Positions 1 to 9,431 of a stretch of DNA of 64,000 nucleotides are shown in pieces. Origin of the DNA: Rhizobium giardinii bv. giardinii H152 (GTDB lineage Bacteria; Pseudomonadota; Alphaproteobacteria; Rhizobiales; Rhizobiaceae); NCBI RefSeq assembly GCF_000379605.1, contig NZ_KB902683.1, forward strand, positions 186 through 64,185, given 5' to 3'. The notes below the pieces were generated by a model. That model did no database searches. It had not been told where the DNA came from and worked only from the letters and a program-made list of their open reading frames with translations. The first letter of the stretch is position 1. Every line of letters starts with the position of its first letter. A program made the position numbers and the translations under genes.

Positions 1-246
1 GCTGAGCGCGCTATGAGGCCACTCGGAATTGGAAGAAAAAATTGGCTCTTCGCCGGCTCCGACAAGGGCGGCGAGCGCATCGCCAATATCCTGACCATCA
101 TCGAGACAGCTAAACTCCATGGCCACAATCCAGAGACCTATCTGACAGACGTCCTGACCAGGATCCAGAGCCATCCGAAGGATCGACTTGAGGAACTGCT
201 CCCGTGGCAGTGGACTCCGGCAAAAGACCGGTACGAGGCTGCGTGA
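1..246 (+). CDS. IS66-family transposase, C-terminal end (partial)
   Basis: The frame is open from the first base, so this is the 3' end of a gene that starts outside the window. The residues read ERAMRPLGIGRKNWLFAG and then SDKGGERIAN, the conserved C-terminal block of IS66-family DDE transposases, followed by a region resembling the usual IS66 C-terminal tail. The catalytic residues lie upstream and cannot be judged. The TGA overlaps the ATG of the next small gene (TGATG), so the two are probably translationally coupled. This places an insertion sequence at the left edge of the window. Confidence 0.85.
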   Translation, partial: AERAMRPLGIGRKNWLFAGSDKGGERIANILTIIETAKLHGHNPETYLTDVLTRIQSHPKDRLEELLPWQWTPAKDRYEAA

Positions 247-551
247 TGGCGCGCTCAAGGATCATCTATACCCTCAAAGAGGTCGCTGAGATGATCGGCG
301 AGAACCTCGAGTTGATCGAAGAGGTGACCGCCAACTCGGATAATATCAGCGAGGGCGAATTGCTTTATGTCCGCGACGGCAGCGAATACGGCACGAAGGG
401 CCTGACCGAGAACGGCGTGGACGAGCTCCAAAATCTCATCGCCGACATAAGGACATGGGATGGTGGAATCCGCCAGTTTCTCGTCGATGAACAATGCGAT
501 CCGGATGTGGTCGAACGCGTTATGGCAGACGAGATGAAACGCGGCCTATAA
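246..551 (+). CDS. Small IS66-associated hypothetical protein
   Basis: This 101-residue acidic protein begins MARSRIIYTLKEVAEM. I chose the ATG at 246 because it overlaps the transposase stop codon; a longer in-frame reading from 204 would run through the end of the transposase. The family looks like the short conserved protein that follows the IS66 transposase gene in rhizobial copies. No enzymatic motif is visible. The N-terminal segment (TLKEVAEMIGENLELIEEV) could be a small helix-turn-helix, but that is only an impression. Its role is unknown; position suggests it belongs to the element. Confidence 0.65.
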   Translation: MARSRIIYTLKEVAEMIGENLELIEEVTANSDNISEGELLYVRDGSEYGTKGLTENGVDELQNLIADIRTWDGGIRQFLVDEQCDPDVVERVMADEMKRGL

Positions 552-754
552 TATCGGCCTCTCAACCAAGCGAAAATGCCTTCGCCGGACGCTCACGGAT
601 CGAGACCCTCGACAAGGGCTGTTGGTAATGATGCAGGCAAGTCCGGTCTGTGCGTCGTCGGGGTCGGCGCAGCTCCTCTGACGCCACCTGGCCGTTCGTC
701 GCTGGCGAAACTGGATCAGGCTCGCAAAGCGCGCCAAGGGCCTCCTCTTGAAGG

Positions 755-929
755 GGAGCGAGCGGCAAAAAATCTCCGGCCATTCTCTGCAGGCCGACCT
801 TGCCCCTCGGCCGAGTCGATGAGCGTTTATGTCCAGAACCAGCTCGGCCATGCAGCGGAAATGACCCGCAAATATCGACGCCGACGTGATCAATTCCGCA
901 TGAGCCTCACCAACGCATCAGGGATTTGA
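755..929 (+). pseudogene. Tyrosine recombinase C-terminal remnant
   Basis: Two frames together resemble the end of a phage-type integrase. The first (about 755-815) reads GSERQKISGHSLQADLAP. The second, after a frame change near 815, reads VYVQNQLGHAAEMTRKYR to the stop at 927-929. In intact relatives the box is HSLR; here it is HSLQ, so a catalytic Arg is lost, while the C-terminal TRKY tyrosine remains. The N-terminal part is missing. It is a relic of an integrase that sits between the IS66 end and the hydrolase gene. Confidence 0.6.
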
Positions 930-1084
930 ACTGTCACTGCCCGCCCGTGAAGCGGCTAGGTAGAAATTCCGCGTCGGAAACTTAGCTTAGCTCTTAGTGG
1001 ACAACCCATAGGCGATTAGTCCGAAATTATGTAGCACATGCCGCAAGCTTTTCAGTGGGGTGCCGTGGCAAGAGCGGCTCCTTC

Positions 1085-1906
1085 TTATCGACGCTCCAGA
1101 AATATTCGAATTAAGTCGGCCACCTTTTCGGGAGCTTCCCAATGAATGTTATGGCCTTGGCCGGGAAGGGAAAGGAACTCCGCGCCGACGATCGCATCAT
1201 TCATCTGGGCCTGATGCTCCTCAGTCGCGATATTGTCCTCCTCGCCCCGAAGAATGAGCGTTGGCGCGGAAATATCCTGCAGAAGCGGCGACGGATCATA
1301 GGCAAGCTGCTCGTAATATATCGAATGCCAGATTCGTGACGGCACCGCGGCGCTTTCGCGTCGCGCTTGGGCGAGGAAATTCTCGTCGACCGGAACTGCG
1401 CCAGAACACCATTCCCGGATGAATGCGCTTTCTGGATCGATTGGATCGCGGAGCATCTGGATGTTTTCCCACAACCACCCCCGACGTTCGCGCAACACGG
1501 CGGAGGTAGACATAAGAACGATTTTTCGGACGAGACAAGGCCACCGCTCAGCGAGTGCTTGCACAAGCCGTCCACCCAGCGAATGGCCGACCACGTGGCA
1601 CGGCGCAAGGTCCAAGGCCACCATCAGCAACCGGACATCATTCGCCATCTCGGGAATCGTATAGCAACCCTCAGGCTTGTCCGAATTCCCATGACCCCGC
1701 AGGTCTGGCGCTACGACGCGAAAGCCCGTTGCGAGATACGGCGCGGTGAGGCTCCAGCTTCGGGCGCTGTCAGTAAACCCGTGTAGCAGGAGGATGGGCA
1801 TGCCGTTGGGGTCGCCCAACTCGACGTACGCAAGTCGGAGCCCGTTTGGCAACACGACGGTCCGCTTTAGCGCTGTAAAGTGCTCTTGGGAAATCGGTTC
1901 GACCAC
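1085..1906 (-). CDS. Alpha/beta hydrolase
   Basis: The 273-residue protein has the full alpha/beta-hydrolase signature: an oxyanion-hole loop LLLHGFTD (about 39-46), the DLRGHGNSDKP strand (68-78), the nucleophile elbow GHSLGG with Ser109, an acidic residue in RGEEDN (Asp224) and the catalytic His in GQGHNIHW (His252). Family members are esterases, lactonases, epoxide hydrolases or C-C bond hydrolases; the substrate cannot be read from the sequence. There is no signal peptide, so it is probably cytoplasmic. It stands alone between the integrase relic and the traA end and is likely cargo. Confidence 0.88.
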   Translation of the reverse strand: MVEPISQEHFTALKRTVVLPNGLRLAYVELGDPNGMPILLLHGFTDSARSWSLTAPYLATGFRVVAPDLRGHGNSDKPEGCYTIPEMANDVRLLMVALDLAPCHVVGHSLGGRLVQALAERWPCLVRKIVLMSTSAVLRERRGWLWENIQMLRDPIDPESAFIREWCSGAVPVDENFLAQARRESAAVPSRIWHSIYYEQLAYDPSPLLQDISAPTLILRGEEDNIATEEHQAQMNDAIVGAEFLSLPGQGHNIHWEAPEKVADLIRIFLERR

Positions 1907-2058
1907 ACGTCCACCCTCATGCTAAATTCATACTACTAAGGTGACTGTGGCAATATCTCGACGCCATTGGCTGACGATACCGAAGTCGCACCGTGCCTGC
2001 TTGTGGCATCTGCTACATAATTCCGGATTGGTCTTCCCGCGGGCCGCTTCCCCCGCCC

Positions 2059-5000
2059 TTAAATATCGATGCCGTGCGCACGATTTCTGACGCGCTCGGG
2101 CTGCTCGGATATAATCGCCCGGCTACTGTCAACCCACACTATTTGTTGCAAGACTTTCAGCTTGTGCCGCATTGCCTCGAATGCGGGTCGTTGCGCGGGC
2201 GGAACCCGGTTGATGAGATCCTTCTCCTCGCGAAGGATCGCATTGCGGCCAAAGCGCTCATCGAGCGCCTTGCTGACAGCAGCAAACTCGCGCCGGATGC
2301 CCGGATCGAGGGAACCGACGAATATCCCAAGTCTCCGGTCGTCTTTCTTCCCCTCAATCGCCAGTCGCGCCAGAACCGCCTTCGCCTCTTGCGACAATCC
2401 CGGAATGGCGACTGCCATGCGGCGGCGTTCTTCAGTAACGGCCTGGCTTTCAGTATCGAGTAAGCTTGCGTAGGTTGAGCCGAGCAAGCGCAGACGGACC
2501 GCGAGTTCAGGCACCGCCTGAAGCGCCCCTTTCCTTTCCCGACCGGAGGCAAGCATCCGATCCATGATGCGATCCGAGCCTCGTAGAGCGCCATAAGCGG
2601 CCGGATCGTTGACCACTGCGGCTGCAATTCGATCAGCTGCAAAGCGCTTCACCAGGAGTTCCTCGAGTGTTCCGACCGCGCCAGCCGGATCACGCCAGAT
2701 GCGCGTTGCGGTGTCCGCCAGCGCGGCGCGCTGCTGGCGATAGAGCGGCATTGCCAGAGCCCGGCTTCGAGCCTCCTCGTCGACCGGTGTCTTGAATTCG
2801 ATGACCGCCGTAAGCATGGGAAGAACGGTGGCATTCTCCTTTTCAGGGTCGACGCTTGCAGGGCCTGCGATGAGCGAGCGGTTTCGCCGCTCCGCGAGAT
2901 GCTGCTCCTGTGCGAAACGCTTGACAGCGATAAACAGGCTGGTCAGTTCGCGGCGTTTTTCAGAGGTCAGATTGTCTGGCATGCGCTCGATCATGGCCCG
3001 CTCGGCAACGGCGTCTGCCTTTGACGTAAAGGCGCTCCAGCCAAACCGTGCCGCCACCGCCTCGCTGACAGCCTTGATCTCCTGGACGACCGATCGATCT
3101 TCCGCGGCGATTGCAAAGGCTGTTTTGTAGGCATCATTCCCGCCACGGTCGCGCACTGCCTCGATTTCGACCAGACGCGCCAGCGCCTGTGTCGACAGCG
3201 CGGGAATCGACAATGACATACGAGCGCGCCGTTGCTGCTCGCGGATGCCGAAGCGTTCGGCCTGTCGTCGGAACTCGGTTGCATGGGCGCGTGCAAGCGG
3301 CAGCAATTCCGATAACGCGGCCCTGGCCGCGTTGCGCTCGTCACGCGCAGCGCGACCATCGACTATGAGATCAGATCCATGCAGCCGGCCAAGGTGCTGG
3401 GGCATGGTCGCAAGATCCTCGGCAAGCCTCCGCGGTTCGACACCGGCAGTCGACGACTGCGCATTCAAGGTGGCAAGCGCCGCGTCCGGATCTCGGTAGA
3501 TTCTCTCCAGCAGTGGCCGCAGATTTGCTTCACGCTCCTTCCAGACCGGCGACGAAAGTTGCGCCAGCCGCGCCTCCTCATCGGCGCTGCGGACAAAGAC
3601 GGTTGTTGGCGCAAGCAGATAGCGGGCACCGTCAGAGCCCGCTGCAGCGAGCGGCTGATAGAGAACGGCACTACCGTCATAGGCGACCGCTCGTTCGCGC
3701 TCGATCGCGATGCCGAGCGCAATGCTCGCCCGCTCCCAGAGTCTCGCCACCTGCTCCCTTTTCTTGGCAATCCCCGCCAGCCGCGACGAGACGCGCTCCT
3801 CCATTTCGGCCGCAATTACTGAAAGACTATCGATACCGCGGCGGCGGGCAAAATCGCTCGCATGCAACCGGTATCCCGCCTCTGTTTCGAAATCGAGTGT
3901 CGTCGTCTTGGCGCCGGAGCGCGACAATCGCTCGACCAACCGATGGAACACTTCCGGCCGGTGGCTTTCCCGCTCGATTCGCTCTGCGCGGGCTTCAGCC
4001 GTTTCGATCTGTGTCGCGGTCCAGATATTCCGATCCACGCTGCGCTCTTCGAACTGTTTCTGGCCAGTTTCCTCATCGATCACGGGGACCTTCACCGTAA
4101 CTTTCTCGACGCCGTCCTTGCGCAATGTCGCCGTATCGCCCAGGCAAACGCCGCCCTTTTCCAACGCCTTCGGCAAGCTGACACCCCACAGACGATGGAT
4201 GGCGCCATCGTCGGTTTTGATGTCGACATAGGGGCTTTGCTCTACGTCTTGTTCGGCTCGGAATTTTGCCGTCCCCTCCTCCACAAGCTCGCCCGTGACA
4301 CCGGCCGCATGGCTCGCGCGGGGTTTACGGCCCCATTCCGGTTGTGCCTCAAAGTCTTCTTTCGCAACGTAGAGATCGGCACGATCGCGATGCCGGGTCA
4401 TCGACACATAGGTCAGGTGCTGGTCCATCATGCCGGTCGCGAGCACGAACGTCCGATCAACCGTAGCGCCCTGCGATTTGTGTATCGTCGCGGCATAGCC
4501 ATGATCGACATTACGGTAGCTGCTCTCGCTGAAAACCACGTCACGGCCGTTATCGAGACGCACCGAAAGCACTGTTCGGCCACGTCTGTCGGTCGTCGAA
4601 ACGACCGTGCCCAGCATACCGTTCTTTACATATTGCGCACCGAGATGCTTGGCACGCGACTCGACGAACCGGGCGTTCTCGAGGAAGATGATGCGATCCC
4701 CAATGGCGAACTCACGCGCCCCGCGTTCAGTCTGGAACGCGCGACCGTCACGTAGCGCACCCTCCCCGACCATGATGGCCCGCAGTGCCTCATTCAGCCG
4801 TCTCACGTCCCGGTTGGTGTGGGCAAGTACCAGAAGTTCGTCACCGCGAAACCGGGCGGGTTTCCCCAGCGTCGTCGATTGATCAAGAAGCTGACGACGG
4901 GCATCGGTCCAGTCGGAAACAAGGTGTCCCATTACGTCCCCGCGCGTCTCAGCCTCGACAAGATGGCCATGCTGAGCATAGGCGTCGAGTCCCGCTTCCA

Positions 5001-6672
5001 CGTCACCGCGGGCAAACAGCCGCGACGCGTCGCGCGACCACTGCTCGCGCTGCCGGCGCACGCCGGAGAGCTCGGCAAAGCCGATCCGCTCCGTGATCGC
5101 CCGGAAGGCAGCACCCGCCTGGATCGGCTGAAGCTGCATGGCGTCACCAACCAGGACGACTTTGGCCGCCGCTCCTTCAACGACCTTGAGCACGCGCGCC
5201 ATCTGCTGTGACGACACCATGCCGGCCTCGTCGATCACCAGCACATCGCCGCGATCGAGATTGTCGCGCCCGGCGGCCCAGGCCAGTTCCCATGATGCCA
5301 GCGTCCGCGACCTGATACCGGAGCTGTCTTGGAGACCTTCGGCTGCCTTGCCGGCAAGGGCAGCACCTATCACCCGGTGGCCGTCGTTTTCCCAGGCGAT
5401 GCGAGCGGCTGAAAGCAGAGTCGACTTTCCGACGCCAGCGAGCCCGACGATAGCTGCAATGGCACCATCCCCGGTGACATGACGGACAGCGTCCACCTGC
5501 TCCGCATCAAGTTGGAAGCGCCTTTCCGGATCACCTGTTTCAACCCTTCCGATCGCCGCCCTGATCCGCCGATCGGCAACGGCGAACCCGCCGCGCTCCG
5601 ACAAAATCCGCGCCGACTGCGCCATGTCATATTCGATGCGCAGGATGTCCCGCGTGGTGAAGATTGCCGGCTCGGCGGCTCTTCCGTGTTGCGGATCGAA
5701 CAGCTGCGGCTTCAACATGACCAGATCGCTTGAAGCCATGAGGCGCGCGAGGATATTGACGAAATCCGACGGATCGTCGACACAGCGATGCAACGCCCTG
5801 GCAATATCGCGCTCGTCAAAGGTGGAGCGCTCATTGCTGAGCTGTTTCAGCAACAACGCCGGGTCGGCCAGCAACCGATCGGCCATGGCCTGCCTTCGTG
5901 CCAGATCCGCCGGCGCGAAAAACACCTCCCTGCCTTTTCGGGCCAGTGCGGCCTTTTCCGGACCGAGATGCTTTTGCGCAATCCCGTCGAGCCCCTGTTC
6001 GGCATACGAACGGCCATCAAGCCGGATGTCGTGGCCGGCGAGCGCCAGATGCCGATTTGCCGTTTCCGCCCAGGCCATCTTCCACGCCTTCATCGTTTCC
6101 TTGTCGCCCGCCCAGAGCGTGTAAACGATCTTGCCTTGTGGCCGGTCCGGTGTGACCACCCGCAGCGGCTGTCCATCCTCTCCCGTCACCGCCACCCTTT
6201 TCGCCCCAAACCCCTCCTCTTTCAGCGGCCTGAGCGTCGTCATCAGGTGGATATGCGGATTTCCGTCCTTGTCGTGATAGACCCAGTCGGCCACGATCCC
6301 CCTGGCCGTGAGATTGTCGCGGACGAATTCCCGCACCAGCGCGATATTCTCCGTCCGCGTCAGTTCCTCTGGCAGTGCGATGATCAGTTCCCGGGCGAGC
6401 TGTGCGTCGGCCCGCTTCTCGAAAGCATCGACGGCATTCCACAAGACCTCGCTTGTGCCGGCAACGGATCGCCCGTCGATACTCGTGTGAAGCCAGACCG
6501 GTATATCCCCTGGCAGGGCCAGTTCCTCATGCACCAGTTCCGACGCGCCACCGCGATAGCTGAAGGACGTGCCGGCCTGTTGGTCAATCATCCGGGCGCG
6601 ATGACGATAGGCGGCAGCGGCGACGATGCTGCGTCCTCCTCCTCTGCCGATCACCTGCGCTCTCACGAACAT
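2059..6672 (-). CDS. traA: Ti-type conjugative relaxase/helicase TraA
   Basis: A protein of about 1537 residues that nicks oriT and unwinds the transferred strand. The N-terminal MobA/MobL-type domain starts MFVRAQVIGRGGGRSIVAAA and carries the metal-binding HIH of DKDGNPHIHLMTT (about 133-145). A RecD-like helicase follows, with Walker A GLAGVGKST (about 405-413), VLVIDEAGM, GDAMQLQPI and the late motif ATIHKSQGAT. The C-terminal third is a long charged, helical region. The longest open frame starts at 6825, but that extension would translate through the oriT-like site, and family members start at the equivalent of MFVRAQ, so I use 6672. It is divergent from traC-traD-traG, the standard rhizobial order. 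The length fits the family. Confidence 0.95.
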   Translation of the reverse strand: MFVRAQVIGRGGGRSIVAAAAYRHRARMIDQQAGTSFSYRGGASELVHEELALPGDIPVWLHTSIDGRSVAGTSEVLWNAVDAFEKRADAQLARELIIALPEELTRTENIALVREFVRDNLTARGIVADWVYHDKDGNPHIHLMTTLRPLKEEGFGAKRVAVTGEDGQPLRVVTPDRPQGKIVYTLWAGDKETMKAWKMAWAETANRHLALAGHDIRLDGRSYAEQGLDGIAQKHLGPEKAALARKGREVFFAPADLARRQAMADRLLADPALLLKQLSNERSTFDERDIARALHRCVDDPSDFVNILARLMASSDLVMLKPQLFDPQHGRAAEPAIFTTRDILRIEYDMAQSARILSERGGFAVADRRIRAAIGRVETGDPERRFQLDAEQVDAVRHVTGDGAIAAIVGLAGVGKSTLLSAARIAWENDGHRVIGAALAGKAAEGLQDSSGIRSRTLASWELAWAAGRDNLDRGDVLVIDEAGMVSSQQMARVLKVVEGAAAKVVLVGDAMQLQPIQAGAAFRAITERIGFAELSGVRRQREQWSRDASRLFARGDVEAGLDAYAQHGHLVEAETRGDVMGHLVSDWTDARRQLLDQSTTLGKPARFRGDELLVLAHTNRDVRRLNEALRAIMVGEGALRDGRAFQTERGAREFAIGDRIIFLENARFVESRAKHLGAQYVKNGMLGTVVSTTDRRGRTVLSVRLDNGRDVVFSESSYRNVDHGYAATIHKSQGATVDRTFVLATGMMDQHLTYVSMTRHRDRADLYVAKEDFEAQPEWGRKPRASHAAGVTGELVEEGTAKFRAEQDVEQSPYVDIKTDDGAIHRLWGVSLPKALEKGGVCLGDTATLRKDGVEKVTVKVPVIDEETGQKQFEERSVDRNIWTATQIETAEARAERIERESHRPEVFHRLVERLSRSGAKTTTLDFETEAGYRLHASDFARRRGIDSLSVIAAEMEERVSSRLAGIAKKREQVARLWERASIALGIAIERERAVAYDGSAVLYQPLAAAGSDGARYLLAPTTVFVRSADEEARLAQLSSPVWKEREANLRPLLERIYRDPDAALATLNAQSSTAGVEPRRLAEDLATMPQHLGRLHGSDLIVDGRAARDERNAARAALSELLPLARAHATEFRRQAERFGIREQQRRARMSLSIPALSTQALARLVEIEAVRDRGGNDAYKTAFAIAAEDRSVVQEIKAVSEAVAARFGWSAFTSKADAVAERAMIERMPDNLTSEKRRELTSLFIAVKRFAQEQHLAERRNRSLIAGPASVDPEKENATVLPMLTAVIEFKTPVDEEARSRALAMPLYRQQRAALADTATRIWRDPAGAVGTLEELLVKRFAADRIAAAVVNDPAAYGALRGSDRIMDRMLASGRERKGALQAVPELAVRLRLLGSTYASLLDTESQAVTEERRRMAVAIPGLSQEAKAVLARLAIEGKKDDRRLGIFVGSLDPGIRREFAAVSKALDERFGRNAILREEKDLINRVPPAQRPAFEAMRHKLKVLQQIVWVDSSRAIISEQPERVRNRAHGIDI

Positions 6673-6689
6673 GATGGCCACGACCGCCC

Positions 6690-6742
6690 CCCAAGCCTTG
6701 CGAGCACGTCGCGTCAGCGACGTATATTGCGCCCTCAAACCG
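6690..6742. other. Putative origin of transfer (oriT)
   Basis: Between traA and traC, just upstream of the chosen traA start, lies a perfect 7-bp inverted repeat, ACGTCGC/GCGACGT, with a 4-nt spacer (6706-6723). It is followed at once by TATATTGCGCCCT (6723-6735), which matches the TAAnTGCGCCCT nick-region pattern of IncQ/Ti-type oriT sites. The order (inverted repeat, GCGCCCT element, traA/traC divergence) is that of Ti and other rhizobial plasmids. The nick position itself is inferred. Confidence 0.8.
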
Positions 6743-6834
6743 ATCGGCCTGATCAGGCCGATGCCGCTTTTCCGGAAGGCCGGCGACTGCCGGAATTCCG
6801 GTGCGACATTTTTCGGGTAGCGCAAAGTGGCCTA

Positions 6835-6863
6835 TTTTACTATCGTATTCTAGTTAGTATAAT
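6835..6863 (+). promoter_or_regulatory. Putative traCDG promoter
   Basis: A perfect -10 hexamer TATAAT lies at 6858-6863, 17 nt after a weak -35-like TTTTAC (6835-6840). The stretch is AT-rich compared with its surroundings. The -10 is embedded in GTTAGTATAATTC, which resembles the CAGTAT motif found upstream of the virB operon and DUF1173. The traC start codon follows at 6904 with a purine-rich ribosome site (AGGAAGGG). Confidence 0.5.
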
Positions 6864-6903
6864 TCAGATAGCGACCTCATCGACACAGGAAGGGAAACAG
6901 GGA

Positions 6904-7191
6904 ATGGCTGCAAAACCATCAATTCTCGATCTCGACGCCCAGATCGACAAGCTACGCGAACGCAAAAGGCTCCTCATCATAAAGTCCGCCGAGCGCTTTG
7001 CCCGCGCCGCAACCAAGTCCGGTCTGGCTGAAATGGAGATCGCCGACGAGGAGATCGACCGGATCTTCGACGAGCTTGCGGCCCGATTTCGCAAAGGGGA
7101 GAAGAAAGGAGGTGCTGTCGCGGTTGCTCAGGCGCGTCGACCAACAGGTGGCGGGACTGGAGCGACGGCGGAGGTTTCTCATGACAGCTGA
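6904..7191 (+). CDS. traC: Conjugal transfer protein TraC
   Basis: A 95-residue protein, MAAKPSILDLDAQIDKLRER, with a basic N-terminal helix and an acidic middle (IADEEIDRIFDELAARFRKG). It matches the rhizobial TraC family, a small accessory protein thought to help TraA at oriT. I chose the ATG at 6904 because it follows an AGGAAGGG ribosome site and matches family length; the very long upstream extension in this frame is antisense to traA. It is the first gene of traC-traD-traG and overlaps traD by 11 nt. Confidence 0.85.
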   Translation: MAAKPSILDLDAQIDKLRERKRLLIIKSAERFARAATKSGLAEMEIADEEIDRIFDELAARFRKGEKKGGAVAVAQARRPTGGGTGATAEVSHDS

Positions 7192-7420
7192 TCGCAAGCG
7201 TGAAGCCCGCCACAAAATCCTGCTCGGCGGCATTGTCGCCAGGGCAGGATTGTCCAGGGCCGACCGGGCGTTCCTGCTCGGTGGCCTCATCCAACTGGCG
7301 CAGGTGGTTCCCGGCTCGGCCGAGCACCGGCGGCTGCGTGAGATCGGTGCGGCGGCATTCAAGGCCCCTCCGTTGGCAGCGGCCTCCCCACACGTGGAGG
7401 AGACGGCGGAATGGCAGTGA
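7181..7420 (+). CDS. traD: Conjugal transfer protein TraD
   Basis: A 79-residue protein that starts MTADRKREARHKILLGG, preceded by GGAGG. It resembles rhizobial TraD, a small Arg-rich accessory protein of the DNA-processing module (not the F-plasmid TraD coupling protein). The segment ILLGGIVARAGLSRADRAFL is typical. It overlaps traC upstream and traG downstream (10 nt), so the three genes are translated as a unit. Confidence 0.82.
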   Translation: MTADRKREARHKILLGGIVARAGLSRADRAFLLGGLIQLAQVVPGSAEHRRLREIGAAAFKAPPLAAASPHVEETAEWQ

Positions 7421-9315
7421 ACGGGAGATTTCATCCGAGCCTTCTGCTCATACTCGCGCCGATCGCGGTGACGGTATCGACCGCCTACATTTGTGGCTGG
7501 CGATGGCAGGACCTGGCCACCGGCATGTCAGGCAAGACGCACTACTGGTTCCTGCGGATGGCACCCGTGCCGGCGCTTCTGTTTGGACCGCTCGGCGGTC
7601 TTTTGACCGTTTGGGTATTGCCGCTTCATCGCCGCCGGCCGATCGCACTGGCGAGCCTGTTGTGCTTTCTGATTGTCGCGAGCGTCTACGCCTTGCGAGA
7701 ATATGAACGTCTCGCACCATCGGTTGCGACCGGGACAGTCACATGGGATCATGCGCTGGCCTTCCTGGACATGATTGCCGTGATCGGCGCGCTTGCCGGC
7801 TTCATGGCAGTCGCGGTCGCTGCCCGCATCTCCGTCGTCGTGCCCGAACCGATCAAACGCGCGCGGCGCGGAACGTTCGGGGATGCTGACTGGCTTTCCA
7901 TGGCGGCTGCGTCGAAACTGTTTCCGCCGGACGGCGAAATCGTCGTCGGCGAGCGTTACCGCGTCGACAAGGAAATCGTTCACGAACTGCCCTTTGATCC
8001 GAATGATCGCGCCACCTGGGGGCAAGGCGGCAGGGCTCCACTCCTGACCTACAAGCAGGATTTCGATTCGACGCATATGCTCTTCTTCGCCGGATCGGGC
8101 GGGTACAAGACGACAAGCAATGTCGTGCCGACCGCACTGCGCTATACCGGGCCACTCATTTGCCTCGATCCCTCCACCGAGGTCGCGCCAATGGTCGTCG
8201 AACACCGCAACCGCGTGCTCGGTCGCGAAGTCATGGTGCTCGACCCGGCCAACCCGATCATGGGATTCAACGTGCTGGACGGCATCGAGACGTCACGTCG
8301 GAAAGAGGAAGATATCGTCGGGATTGCACATATGCTTCTGTCGGAAAGCGTGCGTTTCGAATCCTCGACCGGCTCGTACTTTCAAAACCAGGCGCATAAC
8401 CTTCTAACCGGCCTGCTGGCCCATGTCATGCTGTCGCCGGAATATGCCGGGCGGCGTACCCTGCGCAGCCTGCGCCAGATCGTGTCCGAGCCGGAGCCTT
8501 CTGTGCTCGCCATGCTGCGCGACATTCGGGAAAATTCGCAATCGGTCTTCATCCGCGAAACGCTGGGCGTCTTTACCAACATGACGGAGCAGACATTTAG
8601 CGGTGTCTATTCAACGGCGTCGAAAGACACGCAGTGGCTCTCCCTCGACAGCTATGCCGCGCTCGTATGCGGCAATGCCTTCAAGTCGCGCGATATCGTC
8701 AGCGGCAGAAGGGACGTGTTCCTCAATATCCCGGCGTCGATCCTGCGCTCCTACCCCGGCATCGGCCGCGTCGTCATCGGCTCTCTCGTCAACGCCATGG
8801 TACAGGCCGACGGCGGCTTCGAGCGGCGGGCGCTCTTCATGCTGGATGAGGTCGACCTGCTCGGTTACATGCGGGTCCTGGAGGAGGCGCGTGATCGCGG
8901 TCGCAAATACGGCATTAGCATGATGCTGATGTACCAATCGGTCGGACAGCTCGAGCGGCACTTCGGCAAAGATGGCGCAACCTCCTGGATCGACGGCTGC
9001 GCGCTCGCCTCATACGCCGCCATCAAGGCCCTCGACACGGCCCGCAACGTCTCCGCACAATGCGGCGAAATGACCGTTGAGGTTCAAGGTCGCTCCCGCA
9101 ATATCGGTTCGAAGAACGGTACGCGCAAATCCGAAACGGTAAATTTTCAGCGTCGGCCACTGATCATGCCACACGAGATCACCCAGTCGATGCGCAAGGA
9201 CGAGCAGATCATCATTGTTCAAGGCCATAATCCGATCCGCTGCGGCCGGGCGATCTACTTCCGGCGCAAGGACATGGATGAGGCGGCAAAGGCCAACCGT
9301 TTCGTACGAAGCTGA
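7411..9315 (+). CDS. traG: Ti-type coupling protein TraG (VirD4-like ATPase)
   Basis: A 634-residue type IV coupling protein that brings the TraA-DNA complex to the secretion channel at the inner membrane. The first 140 residues contain about four membrane segments. The ATPase has Walker A GSGGYKTTS (about 229-238), with Tyr where Phe is common, and Walker B ALFMLDEVDLLG (about 474-485), then a conserved MYQSVGQLERHFG block. The length is normal for the family. No virD4 is seen beside the virB operon 36 kb away, so TraG probably serves that channel. Confidence 0.94.
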   Translation: MAVNGRFHPSLLLILAPIAVTVSTAYICGWRWQDLATGMSGKTHYWFLRMAPVPALLFGPLGGLLTVWVLPLHRRRPIALASLLCFLIVASVYALREYERLAPSVATGTVTWDHALAFLDMIAVIGALAGFMAVAVAARISVVVPEPIKRARRGTFGDADWLSMAAASKLFPPDGEIVVGERYRVDKEIVHELPFDPNDRATWGQGGRAPLLTYKQDFDSTHMLFFAGSGGYKTTSNVVPTALRYTGPLICLDPSTEVAPMVVEHRNRVLGREVMVLDPANPIMGFNVLDGIETSRRKEEDIVGIAHMLLSESVRFESSTGSYFQNQAHNLLTGLLAHVMLSPEYAGRRTLRSLRQIVSEPEPSVLAMLRDIRENSQSVFIRETLGVFTNMTEQTFSGVYSTASKDTQWLSLDSYAALVCGNAFKSRDIVSGRRDVFLNIPASILRSYPGIGRVVIGSLVNAMVQADGGFERRALFMLDEVDLLGYMRVLEEARDRGRKYGISMMLMYQSVGQLERHFGKDGATSWIDGCALASYAAIKALDTARNVSAQCGEMTVEVQGRSRNIGSKNGTRKSETVNFQRRPLIMPHEITQSMRKDEQIIIVQGHNPIRCGRAIYFRRKDMDEAAKANRFVRS

Positions 9316-9431
9316 GCAGCGATACACCAGGTTTGTCGCCGCGCGTGATGAAGCCGATAACACGCGCCCATATTGCGCCGATATCTTTCCTGCGGTAACC
9401 GGCATCTGCGAAACTGAACCGGAAGATACGC

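Noticed and set aside
3862..4755. 297-codon rightward frame within traA
   Set aside because: Antisense to the helicase region of TraA; no independent support.
6673..6825. 51-residue N-terminal extension of TraA
   Set aside because: It would be translated from the oriT-like site and does not resemble TraA family N-termini.
5788..6903. 467-codon rightward frame that runs into traC
   Set aside because: Most of it is antisense to traA and crosses oriT. The part beyond 6904 alone matches TraC and has a ribosome site.
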